A stretch of 64,000 nt of DNA. Source: Coleophoma eucalyptorum. Taxonomy: Eukaryota > Ascomycota > Leotiomycetes > Helotiales > Dermateaceae. The notes beneath the pieces are model-generated. The model saw only the letters and a list, made by a program, of their open reading frames with translations, ran no database searches and had not been told where the DNA came from. This document shows, piece by piece, positions 1 to 11,102 of the stretch (the stretch's first letter is position 1; each line of letters begins with the position of its first letter). The translations under genes and the position numbers were made by a program. The stretch lies in contig JALRME010000001.1 of NCBI GenBank assembly GCA_026120035.1, positions 3,237,909 through 3,301,908 on the forward strand. Reading direction: 5' to 3'.

Positions 1-1611
1 TCGGATGGCACTTGCTGATACCAGCTGATTTAATTCCATCTGGCCGATCTACCTAGTGGGTATACTGCCTCAATAGGTCGACTTTGCTCTAACTTATCCT
101 TTTAATCCTACATCCCTAGGAATTTTGAACTTGGCCCTAGAGGCATTTAATGCTACGACTAATCTCCAAATAATCATTCAAGTCATGGGCTTTGATACAC
201 GTTAAGAATCTAAAATTAGACCTGTGCGCTCAAATCCAGGGAGATCACTCCGTCATCATCGAAAAATCACAAGAACGGTGCCTAAACAAGGCATCATCAG
301 CATCTTGAACCCACCATTAGCTTTCCTTATTGAGAATTCTATCCTCGCCATCATCCTCTTTAGGTGAATTCTCTACATAGGCTGCCGTATCTGGAGGCCC
401 AACGGAAGAAGCAACCTGTGAAGGAGATACTTACCTAGCTGCGGTGGGTATTGATTGCATCACTGATGATCTTCATGTCTACTTTGTTTATAGAGGATCG
501 ACTAGGTTCTTTTCCAACCTTCTCAAAGGGTGTACACTTAGGCAACGTTTTTCAAAATGGGCGAGTACCCTTTGCCAGCAAACGGCCCATAGAAGGATTC
601 ATAGATAAGTAAGACGTCATACTTTCCTGCAAAAGCAAACGTTTATTTCGGATTCTCAGACAAGCTCTCAATCACTCGCTCCCTTGAGATCAGAAGATAA
701 GAGGCATAGCAAAATAAGTATCTTTCACAAGCCTCTAACATTTAAGTATATGGCTGTTCAAGCGAGTGAGTTTTGTAATTGAATGCCATCAACTTCTTGA
801 GAGAATTTTTGTTCAGCCGATGAGAGCGAAGGAATGGAAGACTGCTACAGATTAAGGGACCTCATTACCCAAGAAAGGATTACAAGCTTGGTGAAAAGGT
901 CCCTTAGACTGAGCTCTGGCGATTTAAAGCTTGAATAGCTGTAAGTTCAGTCATACGAGCTTGAACATGGCAAAAGTTCCATGCTGCAGGGTAGGAGCAA
1001 GTACCTTAAGGTGAATTTAATGCTCCGAGAAGGCAAGATCTTCCTCGGCATACAAAACCCTTAATCGAGGCAATAAAGCAGCCCAGTCTGATCATGTACA
1101 TCCAATAAGATATAGGATTTAGGGTTGCTGAAAGCCAAGACGAAACAAACCCACCTACTAACCACAAAAGCTGAGTTTTGAATGAAAGGAAATGAAAAAT
1201 ATGCGATGAACTTTGTGGCTCCCCTATTGTAGCTGCCGAAAATGACGTTTCTTTCCCATTTCGACGTTTTGAAACACGTTGGTAGATGATCTGTCAATGC
1301 ATACACCTCTCAGCTCCCACCGACCCAGTGCTCAGCCCCGACACACGTGACACCATGAACTGTTCATCCAAGTTTTGCACCCAGAAATAAAGCACGGCAT
1401 GAAGACCTTTATGAGGTCTTGCAAAAGGATACTGCCGTTCAAAAAATATCTTAGCGGAGGCTGAGGGAATGTCTTAGGTGACGCAAAGGGGGCCTACTCG
1501 ATAGATATATATATAACGTTCTCAATTCCTACTCAGTTGTTTGCTCCTTACCCTCTTCACTCATTCAGCAATCAACTCGTTTCGTGTGCTCTGCTTGTTA
1601 TACTATTCAAA
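1..1611. other. intergenic region, no gene seen
   Basis: No reading frame in this stretch looks like a gene. The longest is an 81-codon frame near 1061-1306 with no recognisable motif. Only a TATA-like run near its right end can be tied to a gene. The composition is moderately AT-rich without obvious repeats or transposon ends. Confidence 0.6.
1506..1516 (+). promoter_or_regulatory. TATA-like run upstream of the wall-protein gene
   Basis: An alternating T/A run of 11 bases ends about 95 bases before the ATG at 1612. The position suits a core promoter element for that gene, but it could also be a chance AT run. Confidence 0.4.
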
Positions 1612-2217
1612 ATGCGTTCAACTTTCTTAATTTCCCTTCTCATGTTTCTCATGACGTCTCCATCAATGGTAGCAGCCACTTGGTGGTGGGGCAGTAGTGG
1701 TTCGGACTCGGGTTCGGACTCAGGCTCGTCTGAAGACTGCACAACCAAGACCAAGACTCACCACCAAAAGACCAAAACTACCGAAACTTGGGGGGAGGAG
1801 ACAACGACCCCATACACCACTTCTACCGAAGTCATCGAGACAACAACACCCTGCACAACAACCACCGAGGCTAGCGAGACAACTGTTCCTGCAACATACA
1901 CTGCACCAGAGAGCGTTGTCATCGTTACGACAACTTCAGCTACTTGCGATTGCTCGGAAACTACAGGAGTCGCATCCGCCTCCCACAGCGTCACTGATAT
2001 CATTCCTTCTGCAACAGCACCTGCCGCTACCACTCCCGTTGCAGGCGCATCAACAACCACATTGGCCACCAAGACCTCGTCAACGAAGACGAGTGTGGGA
2101 ACCACATCTTCAACGGGTACTGTTGCAACTTTCACCGGTGCAGCATCTCATCTATCGGGCAGCTGGGAAGTTGGAGTAGGTGCCGGACTGTTTGGCATGC
2201 TCGCTGTACTGGTTTGA
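1612..2217 (+). CDS. Ser/Thr-rich GPI-anchored cell-wall-type protein
   Basis: Single exon, 201 aa. The frame is open from 1537, but the ATG at 1612 starts a clean signal peptide (MRSTFLISLLMFLMTSPSMV with cleavage near AAT). It is followed by a short Trp/Gly/Ser/Asp segment with GSDSGSDSGS and then about 130 residues very rich in Thr and Ser, with CTT/TTT blocks and a CDC motif. The C-terminus is a hydrophobic tail (VGVGAGLFGMLAVLV) after a small-residue stretch, as expected for GPI attachment. Such proteins are heavily O-mannosylated and sit at the plasma membrane or wall. No catalytic domain is visible. It could equally be a non-anchored secreted protein; the architecture is clear but the function is not. 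Confidence 0.7.
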   Translation: MRSTFLISLLMFLMTSPSMVAATWWWGSSGSDSGSDSGSSEDCTTKTKTHHQKTKTTETWGEETTTPYTTSTEVIETTTPCTTTTEASETTVPATYTAPESVVIVTTTSATCDCSETTGVASASHSVTDIIPSATAPAATTPVAGASTTTLATKTSSTKTSVGTTSSTGTVATFTGAASHLSGSWEVGVGAGLFGMLAVLV

Positions 2218-3290
2218 TTTTCTAGGGATCTAGAGGAGTTTGGTAATGAATAGGGGCTGGGGGAAGAGTGTGAGAATATTCATGTGATACCTTGGGAACG
2301 GATGATCTGGAGGCGCGGTTTTTTAGACTTAACCATGAGACAAACGATAATGAGTGGATTAATGGAAGTGTATACCCAAATTCTGACTTGTTCATTGTCA
2401 TAACTCTCTTCATTTCCAAAAGAACTGCCGCCACTGCCACTGTAGTACATGATGTACCAGTTGAGCATGGCTATAAGAATGGGTGAAGCTAAAATTAACC
2501 AATGCCAATGATCTTGATTCTGACATCGCTATTCAAAATATGACTGAATGGATTTTATATTTCTAGTCGTATATTTAGTAAAGAGCTTGTTCTTTACCAC
2601 ATTGGATATTAAGACAAAGGTCATGCTGAAAATATAGTCTTTGTTGAAAATGTTATGACATCTCAACGGTAACTGATTTGACTCTGCTTGAGAATATAGC
2701 ATAGCTTCCATCGCCTGCGTTGAAATAATATATGGAAATGTATCCTCCTTTATCTTTGGTGAAGGCAGTCGAATCCTTGTTCAATAATATCAATTTCTTG
2801 CGATTACCATTAACTTATGCGATGGTCGCTTAAATGGAACATCGAAGTGCATTCTGGTCCTCGTCACTCCATTCAAATAGACGACCCTCTTGGATATTAG
2901 GGTTTTTTTCTATTATCTAAAATTAGCTTTAAGGAGTATTGGACCTCAGAAAAGGTATCAAACCCAGGTAGCTGTGTATAGACTTTTGTATATAGGCATG
3001 GGAATAGATCCCAGGACTAAGTCCACGTGATGGTGGAGTTTGAGTCACGGAGTTAGGGTATCCGGATTTACCTGAGTAATCGATTTACCTTCAGGCCATG
3101 ATGCCCACGCTAGCCCCCGATCGTATCCAACCGAACCAGGCTAACCTGCCCTCGTATACTGATGAAGTTTAAGTGGGCAACTGTCGCTTGTCAATGAATA
3201 TTCTCGCCGTGCTGAAGTCATTCCTCTGAGAAGTAATAGGGTGAATCATACTTCTCAAGAGATATACATATCATGGAGTTTACAACTGCC

Positions 3291-3314
3291 CGCCTGTCCG
3301 CCTGTCCGCCTGTC
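3291..3314. repeat. three tandem copies of CGCCTGTC
   Basis: The 8-bp unit is repeated exactly three times with no spacer. It lies about 220 bases upstream of the MDR gene start. It may be a slippage microrepeat or a cluster of factor sites. Confidence 0.75.
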
Positions 3315-3356
3315 ATAAGTCCGGCTGATTTCCCATTGAAAAACATTTCATATTTG

Positions 3357-3364
3357 TATAAAAT
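3357..3364 (+). promoter_or_regulatory. TATA box (TATAAAAT)
   Basis: A near-consensus TATA box 166 bases before the ATG at 3530, followed by a CT- and A-rich leader. Position and sequence fit a core promoter for the MDR oxidoreductase. Confidence 0.5.
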
Positions 3365-3529
3365 GGACTTGATACCGTTCCTCCCAGGTTTGTCTTCACA
3401 TCACTAAGTTCTTCATTTAGATTTCCAGTCAAGAGTAGAAAGACAAGCAAAAGGAAAGATTCAAAACCTCCTTCACATTTCACACAGCATCGTGTATATC
3501 AACAAACCTTACATCAAATCTCAGACATA

Positions 3530-4561
3530 ATGTCACGCCAACACACAGCTGCAGTAATCCCAAAGCATGCCGCGGGGGCTTTCGAGCTGGTCCAGCGCAA
3601 TACACCCAAGCCAGGTCCCCACGAGATCCTCGTTCATGTCAAGTCCATTGCAGTTAACCCAATTGACTACTACCAACGAGATATGGGATTTCCACCTCTT
3701 GCCAGCTACCCATCCATTGTCGGCTCAGATATCAGCGGTGTCGTAGCAGCTGTAGGATCTGATGTAGCAGCTTCGGCCCCAAAGCCCGGCTCTAGAGTCT
3801 TAGCTTTTGCACAGTCATTTTTCTTCCAAGGTGCACCTGATTACGGAGCATTCCAAGAGTTTACTCTCGTTCCAGAATACAGCGTCCTTGCTCTGCCCGA
3901 GAACATTTCCTTCAATGAAGGCGCTTCACTGGGGATGGCTGTCACTACAGCATGGGCCGGGTGGTACTCCATCGGACTGCCGCGCGACACCAAGCACCAG
4001 GCATCCGACAAGAAGGGTTTGCTCGTCTGGGGCGGTGCTAGCAGCATTGGAACGGCAGCGATCCAAGTTGCCAGGACGATGGGCTTCACTATTTACACCA
4101 CGGCTAGCCCGAAGAACCATGAGTACTTGAAGACGCTTGGTGCAACGAAGTGCTTTGATTACAAGAACGAGAATGTCGTTCAGGATATTATTGACTCTGC
4201 AAAGGCGGATGGCCTGTCACTTAGTGTCGGTTATAATGCAGCCGGCGCCTTGCAATCTCTCCTGGATGTTTTGAAGGAGTTCAAACCAGCGAAGCTTGCG
4301 TCGGCCATTCCGCTTAAGCCTGACGCTCCAACTGCCGATGGTGTGGAAGTCAAGTTCGTTGCAGGGCCAAGGGATGAAAAGGGGAGGAACGAATTGTTTA
4401 GTTTTTGGTTCGGGGTCTGGTTGAAGGAAAAGTTGAACAATGGCGAATTTGTTCCCAGCCCACCGGTCAAGGTCGTTGGGTCTGGTCTGGAATCTGCAAA
4501 CAAGGCTTTGGATGAACTGAAGGCTGGTGTCAGTGGTGTCAAGCTTGTTATTGAGATCTAA
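3530..4561 (+). CDS. MDR-family oxidoreductase (quinone/enoyl reductase-like)
   Basis: Intronless, 343 aa, the usual length for a medium-chain dehydrogenase/reductase. The N-terminal GroES-like half contains the phrase VNPIDYYQRDMG and a GSDISGVVAAVGSDV segment. The central Rossmann fold has the nucleotide-binding run GGASSIGTAAIQVA near residue 165, followed by TTASPKNHEYLKTLGA, typical of NADPH-dependent members. The Cys/His ligands of the catalytic zinc of true alcohol dehydrogenases are not apparent. It therefore belongs with the zinc-independent quinone reductase and trans-enoyl reductase (ToxD-like) group. Substrate is unknown. No polyketide synthase or other biosynthetic enzyme is adjacent, so a trans-acting role in a metabolite cluster is not supported here. 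It is convergent with the TenA fusion gene, 177 bases apart. Confidence 0.85.
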   Translation: MSRQHTAAVIPKHAAGAFELVQRNTPKPGPHEILVHVKSIAVNPIDYYQRDMGFPPLASYPSIVGSDISGVVAAVGSDVAASAPKPGSRVLAFAQSFFFQGAPDYGAFQEFTLVPEYSVLALPENISFNEGASLGMAVTTAWAGWYSIGLPRDTKHQASDKKGLLVWGGASSIGTAAIQVARTMGFTIYTTASPKNHEYLKTLGATKCFDYKNENVVQDIIDSAKADGLSLSVGYNAAGALQSLLDVLKEFKPAKLASAIPLKPDAPTADGVEVKFVAGPRDEKGRNELFSFWFGVWLKEKLNNGEFVPSPPVKVVGSGLESANKALDELKAGVSGVKLVIEI

Positions 4562-4738
4562 TTTGACGTGTGATATTCCATGGCTTACTGCCAGCCTAGC
4601 TAGTTCATTTTCGCAGTAATTGCTATCCTCTCCTAAAACTTACTCCATGCATACAATACGTAAGTGATAGATTCGTGAAGTTTGGCGACCACGGCTTTTG
4701 CAGAATCTAGAATCTCAATGGCTGCTACTTGTAAAATC

Positions 4739-6446
4739 CTAAACCCCTATCTTTGCATATCCCATGTTCCAAAATCCAGTCTCCATATTTGTAGCATGGA
4801 TGAATATTTTCACGAGCTCTTCAATCCTTGATGGGGATTGTTTTTGCGCGTGTTTATCGAGCAGTTCTGTAGTTAAAGAAATATTAGCAAGTCATGTATA
4901 TTCAAAATCGTAGGTCGCAAATCTCAAACTGCTCAAAGGAAGAAGCATTGTCTCACCGATTCCAAGAGTCACAGCCTCAGTATAGTCATCTGCAACATAA
5001 TTCGCAATCCACTTCCAGTACGGATTCCCTTCTCGGACCGTCTTTGGGTCATCATAAAGTCGGCGGGCAATGACACCATATCCGATCAAGCAAGGGCTCA
5101 ACGCAACCTGAAGAGCCAGCCAGTCTTCAGAGGCCCCGGTATCGAGTACATAACGGGTATAAGCAGTACAAGCCTGACTCTCCTCCGTATTCAAGATATC
5201 TTCTTTGCTTAGCCCGAAGTCCTTGCAATAGCTAAGATGCAATGCCATTTCGCGATTGATATGCAGAACAATCTCGGCCGAGCGAACAATCTTGTCCAGA
5301 TCTTTTTCTTTGTATGCAGCTAGAGAATTTGCGCGGGCAAATTGGACCAAGAAAAGATAATCTTGGATGAGGTAGTACTTGAAAGCTTCAAGCGGTAGCG
5401 TACCGTCTGCAAGGCGAGTCAAGAATTCGTGCTCCGTGTGTCGCTTCCATGCTTCTTGGACGTCGGCCCGGGCAAGTAAGTAATCTACAAAATGTCCTGG
5501 GGTAAATGGCAGTTTATAGATTGAGTGGAAATAGTTTAGCTGGAATGCCTGGTCCTTGGCGCATGCCTCGATATATCTCAAGGCCGCTTCAACAGCATTG
5601 GGCACAGCCAAGTTCTTTGCAATATTGGCTGAAATAGCGGCTTCCAGTTTGTTAGCGCCGTTCTATCGAGGCTATTTAACTTGGATATATGGGTTGACCA
5701 TACCTCCAAATGCAGAATCGAGTCCTGCTGGCAATCGAGATGTAGAAATATCACTCTTCAGGATATGCAACCCATCATCGCCATAGACTATCACTTGAAA
5801 AGGCTCTCCTGAAGCTTGAAAAAGCGGCTTGATGATAACATACTTAGAGCCCAAGGCCTTGAGAGATTTTGCAACTTCTTCAGGCTGGCTAGTATCCAAT
5901 CCTTTTGTGGTGCTCTTCGAGCTCAGCAAGTCCAAAGCATCTTCTTTAGTTGTGCAGAGTACAGTCAAGTGGGCAAATAATGGAGCAGATGATTTCTCAC
6001 AGCAATCAAGAACCGACAAAATATTTTGATTGTTCTTGAAAATAGCTGTGAGGTACTCCACAGTTGATTCTGTCAGCCCAACAGAGTCCTCTGGATATTG
6101 TGTTAGCGATCGATCTTTGGCAATTTCACACCGATAAACTCACCAATCTTCACGACATCGATGGCTGCATCTTTCAGGGAGATACCAATGCGCTTATTGA
6201 GAAACTCGGATGGTGTTTCGATGGTATCCAGTGATTCATCCTCATTTCGGGTTATCATTGCAGTCGGTGCAGTCACGGCATAGCACCGGTGAGCGGCTAG
6301 GACTCTTTGCTCTGCCTCGAGGCCACTGCCACACAGATATGCATTAGTACATATCGCTTTTCATCTTTAGGTACACAAGGGACGAGTCACCTCGTTGCCT
6401 GATGGTGAGACGGCCCAATGAGAAGCACATTTGCATGGTTTTCCAT
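4739..6446 (-). CDS. TenA/THI-4 protein fused to a degenerate HMP kinase-like domain (THI20-like)
   Basis: Five exons (6446-6391, 6325-6144, 6090-5704, 5640-4957, 4866-4739) give 478 aa. The short last exon is needed: it restores the TenA C-terminus (EQ/KQSPSRIEELVKIF-like segment, then METGFW). Without it the frame stops early at 4892. The C-terminal half is a complete TenA domain (thiaminase II/aminopyrimidine hydrolase fold): YYLIQDYLFL, the Cys in ALSPCLIGYGV, and the Glu before FW. The N-terminal ~217 residues align in order with the HMP/HMP-P kinase half of yeast THI20 (SGLEAEQRVLAAHRCYAVTA matches the family). However, the AGSDSSGGAG substrate loop reads GPSHHQATSG, the KTGML region reads KIEDS, and the HGTGCT anion hole is missing (LDSAFGAAISAN). 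I infer a thiamine-salvage TenA with a dead kinase partner. Confidence 0.82.
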
Positions 6447-7754
6447 GTTCTCTAAGCTCTTCGCAGACTTGCAATTGAGACGTATGTCGAAAAATGGAGA
6501 TGGCCTAACGAAAATGGCCTGTCGTCCAAAGAAACCTACGATGCTTGCGAGTCATGAGTAAGCGAGAGGTTCCCTGTAGCTGTAACAAGGTCTTAATAAC
6601 TGTATGCACGATTAGCTAACAATTGTGAGACTATTCCCGAGTCGCCCGCCTTTCCGAACGTGAATGTCTTCGGCCAGGTCGACCCGATGGAAAGAGACAG
6701 CTCCGCCGGTGACGAGCCGATAAGGATAAATTACCCAATATTTCGTGGCATGGAGCGCAATCTTGGTGGACAGTATTACGGTAACTCGTAAGCTGCTTTA
6801 TCGCAATATATGGGTCCACTGCCGCCAGGGATGCGGAGGGCGGGGTACAGCCAGGAAGGTTCCATCTCAGATCTTTGCTTTCTCAGAACCTGTCCATCTG
6901 ATAAAATATGCTTAAATTATGCTATCAATATAAGATGACTTGTAGTCTACAAGTGTCACAAAATAGTTAGCCATCGGGGGTAATTCTATTTGTTGTTCCC
7001 TTGCACAGCCTGGACGCATTCTGGGTGTCGTACGTACTGTAGCGCCTCGCCTTGATGCTGCGCCCTTCATAGATATCTATAAGAGAACTTGGCTCCCACC
7101 CCAGACTCTCTCTACTCCTCTGCAACTTCAGCTCTGTCTCGTCACTTGAGTTGTGCTCAAGAACCATGTTTGTTCAAGCACCAACTTTCAATGGGTGCTT
7201 CGAGACTTCAGCCACCAACTGGCCCGGTCGCCACCCGGTCCATCACTTATCTCTTTTCGTCAGTCGGCTGAAAACAGGGAGAGTCAACAGATAATTAGCA
7301 GAATCACGATGCCTAAGAATTGGCTCTGGCTTGTGGGTGAAACGGCCAGACTCTCCAGCTGGGGTCCCAATTTTAAAATTAATATGAATATATACCAGCC
7401 AAAAGGTACCACTGTGGCGCCAGAGAAATGCTTGAAGTGGTTGCGGCTGACGGTAACTTGCTTCTTGACCTCGGAATTCCATTCAGCTCAGGCGGTAGAG
7501 CCTCTACATTAAATTCGCCTATCCAATTGGAAGTTTCCTCTTTGCGATACGCCGCCTTCAGCAGTTATAGTAGATCTCCATATCAGGTTCAGGTCGAACT
7601 AATCCTTTCGGGATTTAGCTTCTTTTCTCCAGTTTCCTTGTACATAGTCGGTCCAGCCATCTTTCTTCTTTATCTTGTGCTCTATCTGTTGGATGGTGCG
7701 CGGTATGTTTTTCTCTATATGAGATCGATCGGTGTGAGCGTGTGATTCAGAAAT
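6447..7754. other. intergenic region between divergent genes
   Basis: This is the shared upstream region of the TenA fusion (minus) and the DUF6536 gene (plus). Several overlapping frames of 60-119 codons on both strands have no motif and no codon character that I can support. A perfect 7-bp inverted repeat (CTTGTAG-T-CTACAAG) sits at 6939-6953. I looked for a TPP riboswitch on the minus strand and found no convincing match. Confidence 0.5.
6939..6953. repeat. 7-bp perfect inverted repeat
   Basis: CTTGTAG and CTACAAG arms are separated by one base. The size fits a dimeric factor site in the divergent promoter, but no regulator is identified and chance occurrence is possible. Confidence 0.4.
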
Positions 7755-10288
7755 ATGGCATATCAGCAATACTCAGCCTGGACGCCCATTCCTGGCGGTG
7801 ATCTAGGGCAGCAACAGCAGGGCCAAACCTGGAATATTCCTCCATATCAAGATACCGCGTATTATGGTATTTCTACACCAGAACTTGACGATACGAGCCG
7901 ACCTCAATTGTACTCCAATTACAATAGCTACGAGCTGAACGAGTGAGGACTTCCTACCATCTAGTACGGCACGACTAACTGATATCACAGCTTGAAATCG
8001 AGCAAAAGCAAGGATCCTCTGATCCAGGACGCTAGCTATGATCCAACGGACTTCATTGTAGATAGCAATACCACCAAACGCCAACCTCATCTCACTGGAT
8101 GGAAAGTCGGCGTGGTGGTATGTGCAGCTATCGCTTCAGCAGTCTGCCTAATGAATATCTGTTTGACCGCTTGGGCAATAACAAAACACAGCATCGAAGA
8201 TGGCTTGTCGAGTTTATTTACAGGTAGCTGCTCCGAAGTAGCCAATATCAGTTTATGGATACATTTGGGAATCAATGCAATGAGTACAATGCTACTGAGT
8301 GCAAGCAATTGTAAGAGCCAGAAATTCCCGAGCTCCTCCCGCTAGAATTTTGGCTCACTGGTTTTGAGATACGATGCAAATTATCAGCAGTCCCACGCGC
8401 AAGGAAGTTGACGAAGCTCATATGAAGTCAAAATGGCTCGATATCGGCATCCCAAGCATACGAAACTTGGGCGGGATCACTACAGGACGAAGAATTATGT
8501 GGATAGTTCTCGGGTTAAGTTCGATTCCACTACATCTCATGCAAGTCAAACTTTTTCGCCATCTACTTTTCAGTGTGAGTATAGAAGGAGTGAAGCTAAT
8601 CCAGGTACAGGTATAACACTGCCGTCTTTTCTTCTCTAACGGCCAATGCGTATTCCTATGTCACTGTGAACGAAAACTTTTTGAATGCCTCTGCCGCTTA
8701 CAACGAAACAGCAGTCATAGATGCCTTCGGAACCTATGGAGACGTGAGTATGGTCAATAGATTGCACACAGAAGCCTTGAATTCTTCATTGGTTAGGTAC
8801 GAGTCTGCTGCTTGCATGGCAGCTTATGCGACCCAGTTTGTGAGCAGAGTCCGCAGTGTACTACTTGTATCATCGGATACAAGCGCAGGGACACAAAATG
8901 TTCTTGATTCAAGAGTCTGGAAGGGTGATTACCAGGTCTCTTACTTCTGGATTTGTGGTGACGGATACAGCGGCTCTCCTTATTGGGGGGGCGATGCTGT
9001 ATGCACTCTATCGACGGCGCAAGCAGCAGCAAGTACGTGGACAATATCTGGCCATCCAATCAGCTATTGCCTAGTCGAAGAAGTAGTTGAGCAGTGTGAG
9101 TTGCGTTTCAGCTTAGTCATAATGATCGTTGTCATTTTTGCCAACGCTATCAAGGCTATTGTCATGATTTTGACAGTCTGGCGGCTTCGGGAACCTACTC
9201 TAGTCACCGTCGGCGATGCTATATCTTCCTTCTTAAATTATCCTGACCCTACAACACAAGGGATTTGCTTGACTTCTAAGAATGATATTGGGAAGAAACG
9301 TTGGCGCGGCCAACCTGCGAAACCCTGGATCCCAAAGTCTCATTTCTGGTTCAAAGCAGCTAGTGTCAAGCGCTGGCTTACATGTAACATACTGTACGTA
9401 TCAGGTGGGGTGGTTCTCCAAAGCTCAATCATACTGACCTTTCTAAGCTGTATAGTGGCCATCGGATTTGGAGTTTACCTCCTAAGTCAAGGGATGCAAC
9501 AGATTGGAATCTACAACTTCCGACAGCTATATGAGCTAGGCTTTGGTACTGTTGATTCCAAAGCTGTTGTGGGCGTAGCTCCGACTGGACTGATTGCGAC
9601 TGTTCTATTCGCCAATTTACCACAAGGAATTCTATCTATACTATATCTTACGTACAATGGCATTTTCACCTGCCTCCTGACTGCCAATGAATGGAGTCTG
9701 TTTGCACATACAAGAAAGCCATTACGGGTTACGAGGCCTATGGGCTCACAACGTACAACTTATTATCTTCAGTTGCCATATACTTATTCTATTGTAAGTG
9801 ACCAAACCCTGATTGATGCCAAAGAGTCACATTATTAATCATCATTGGTAATCATACAGCCGTTGCTCATTCTTTCTGGCTCTTTACACTGGTTGATGTC
9901 TCAATCTCTATTTTTAGCTCTCGTAAACGTCTACGACGAGTTGGGCGTCCAAGACAAGACCTCCTCGTTATCAACCGTAGGATATTCCTGTATCGCCATC
10001 CTATTCTCCATCATCGTTGGCAGCATCGCTGTCCTGGGTGGCCTTGCAAATGGGTTCCGAAGATTCAAACCTGGCATCCCACTAGTAGGGAGTTGCAGTG
10101 CGGCTATCAGTGCTGCCTGCCACCGACCTATAGAAGATACGACAGCTAGTTTGTTACCAATTCAATGGGGCGTTGTTGATGCCGATGACCCTCGTAATTC
10201 TGAAGTGCGACATTGTTGCTTTACCAGTTATAATGTTCAATTTCCGGTAAAGGGGCAGTTGTATGCTGGACACGAGAAGCATGAGTAA
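7755..10288 (+). CDS. DUF6536 multi-pass membrane protein
   Basis: Five exons (7755-7942, 7991-8310, 8369-8540, 8611-9793, 9860-10288) give 763 aa. After a Gln/Tyr-rich cytosolic N-terminus, residues from about 95 match the fungal DUF6536 signature: GWKVGVVVCAAIASAVCLMN, then LWIHLGINAMSTMLLSASNY, SSPTRKEVDEAHMKSKWLDI and YNTAVFSSLTANAYSYV. Further hydrophobic helices follow, and the C-terminal SGSLHWLMSQSLFLALVNVY segment is also typical. The third intron (8541-8610) has a GC donor; it is the only join that restores LMYNTAVF. The family is widespread in filamentous ascomycetes, and to my knowledge its function is unknown. Its many helices suggest a plasma or vacuolar membrane protein. It is divergent from the TenA fusion gene but there is no evidence that the two share a pathway. 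Confidence 0.85.
8541..8610 (+). other. GC-AG intron in the DUF6536 gene
   Basis: A 70-nt intron whose donor reads AT|GCAAGT, otherwise a perfect donor consensus, and whose acceptor reads TACAG. Joining it continues HLM-YNTAVFSSL in frame as in the family. A GT donor exists nearby at 8574, but using it would add non-conserved residues. Confidence 0.7.
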
Positions 10289-11102
10289 TCCGGACTGCTC
10301 ATTTAATTGGCCAAATTATTGCCATTGTACTTGATTAGCATGGTAATTCGTGCCTAGACTACATAATAATATGCTAAATAATCCTAAACTTATCAATGAT
10401 CAGACAAAACTTCTGATATGATGGCTAAGCATCATTTTTTCCAGATACTTGTGTTGGCTATGCTAGAGCTCAAACTCTTCGGACACAACAGCTTCTCACG
10501 TCCACGAAGCCGCACCAATAAATATAAGACGTAACTATTTTATCCACTAAACATAAAAGTCACAAACCCCGGTTGTCATCGCGGCCAGCAGTCTCTAGGA
10601 GAAACGATATCATCGCTTAAAATTTATGTCAAGCTGAAATTCAAGCCCGTCCTGTCCGAGTGAACCAGCTCATGTTCGTCTTTAGGTGAATTCTGAAGCA
10701 TGTCATATTTTGTCTTCTCTTATTTGGTTAGTCAAATATTTGTAGAGGATAGTTGCCGGGATTGGCTTAGGAAATAGCACCCTTAGGTTTAACACGGCAG
10801 AGAAGTCAAGGTAAAGATTTAAACTCAGGACCTCAAAGACTTTGGAGAATAGATATGGATGGTGTCATGGCAGAAATGTCTTGGGATTTTTACGGAATAA
10901 TAGTAGATGTAGAACTGGGCCATTATGGAAACTCGTATCTTGAGGCGTGATCCATAAGAACCAAATGAGCAATCGTCAAGGTTATGCAAGTATGTAGAGC
11001 TTCGAAAGCACGGCGAGGATAGTTTCGTTTTTAAACCAACGTGCAGAGTGAAGGGAAAGAGGCGTATTAAGAAGAAGTTTCGACGTTGCGAATAGTCTAG
11101 AA
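10289..11102. other. intergenic region, nothing seen
   Basis: This lies between the ends of the convergent DUF6536 and receptor genes. It has no frame worth calling and no obvious repeat. It presumably holds both 3' UTRs and polyadenylation signals. Confidence 0.6.

Larger units (their letters stand above)
2218..3529. other. intergenic region with the MDR gene promoter
   Basis: No gene is supported; frames here reach at most 72 codons and lack motifs. The stretch holds a three-copy 8-bp repeat at 3291-3314 and a TATA-like box at 3357-3364, both upstream of the oxidoreductase gene. Confidence 0.55.

Noticed and set aside
357..372. 16-base word TCTTTAGGTGAATTCT also present at 10679-10694 as a dispersed repeat
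   Set aside because: The similarity does not extend beyond the word. One shared 16-mer is expected by chance in a window of this size.
4892..5611. TenA gene model ending at the stop at 4892
   Set aside because: It loses the conserved C-terminal SPSRIEELVKIF and FW segment. A normal intron (4867-4956) leads to an exon that restores it.
6447..7000. TPP riboswitch for the thiamine-related gene
   Set aside because: TCTCAG words are present, but the conserved right-hand part and stem order of a TPP aptamer are not seen on the minus strand.
7428..7745. 105-codon plus-strand frame with a hydrophobic C-terminus as a small membrane protein
   Set aside because: It ends 10 bases before the DUF6536 start and overlaps other equally long frames. 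There is no independent support.
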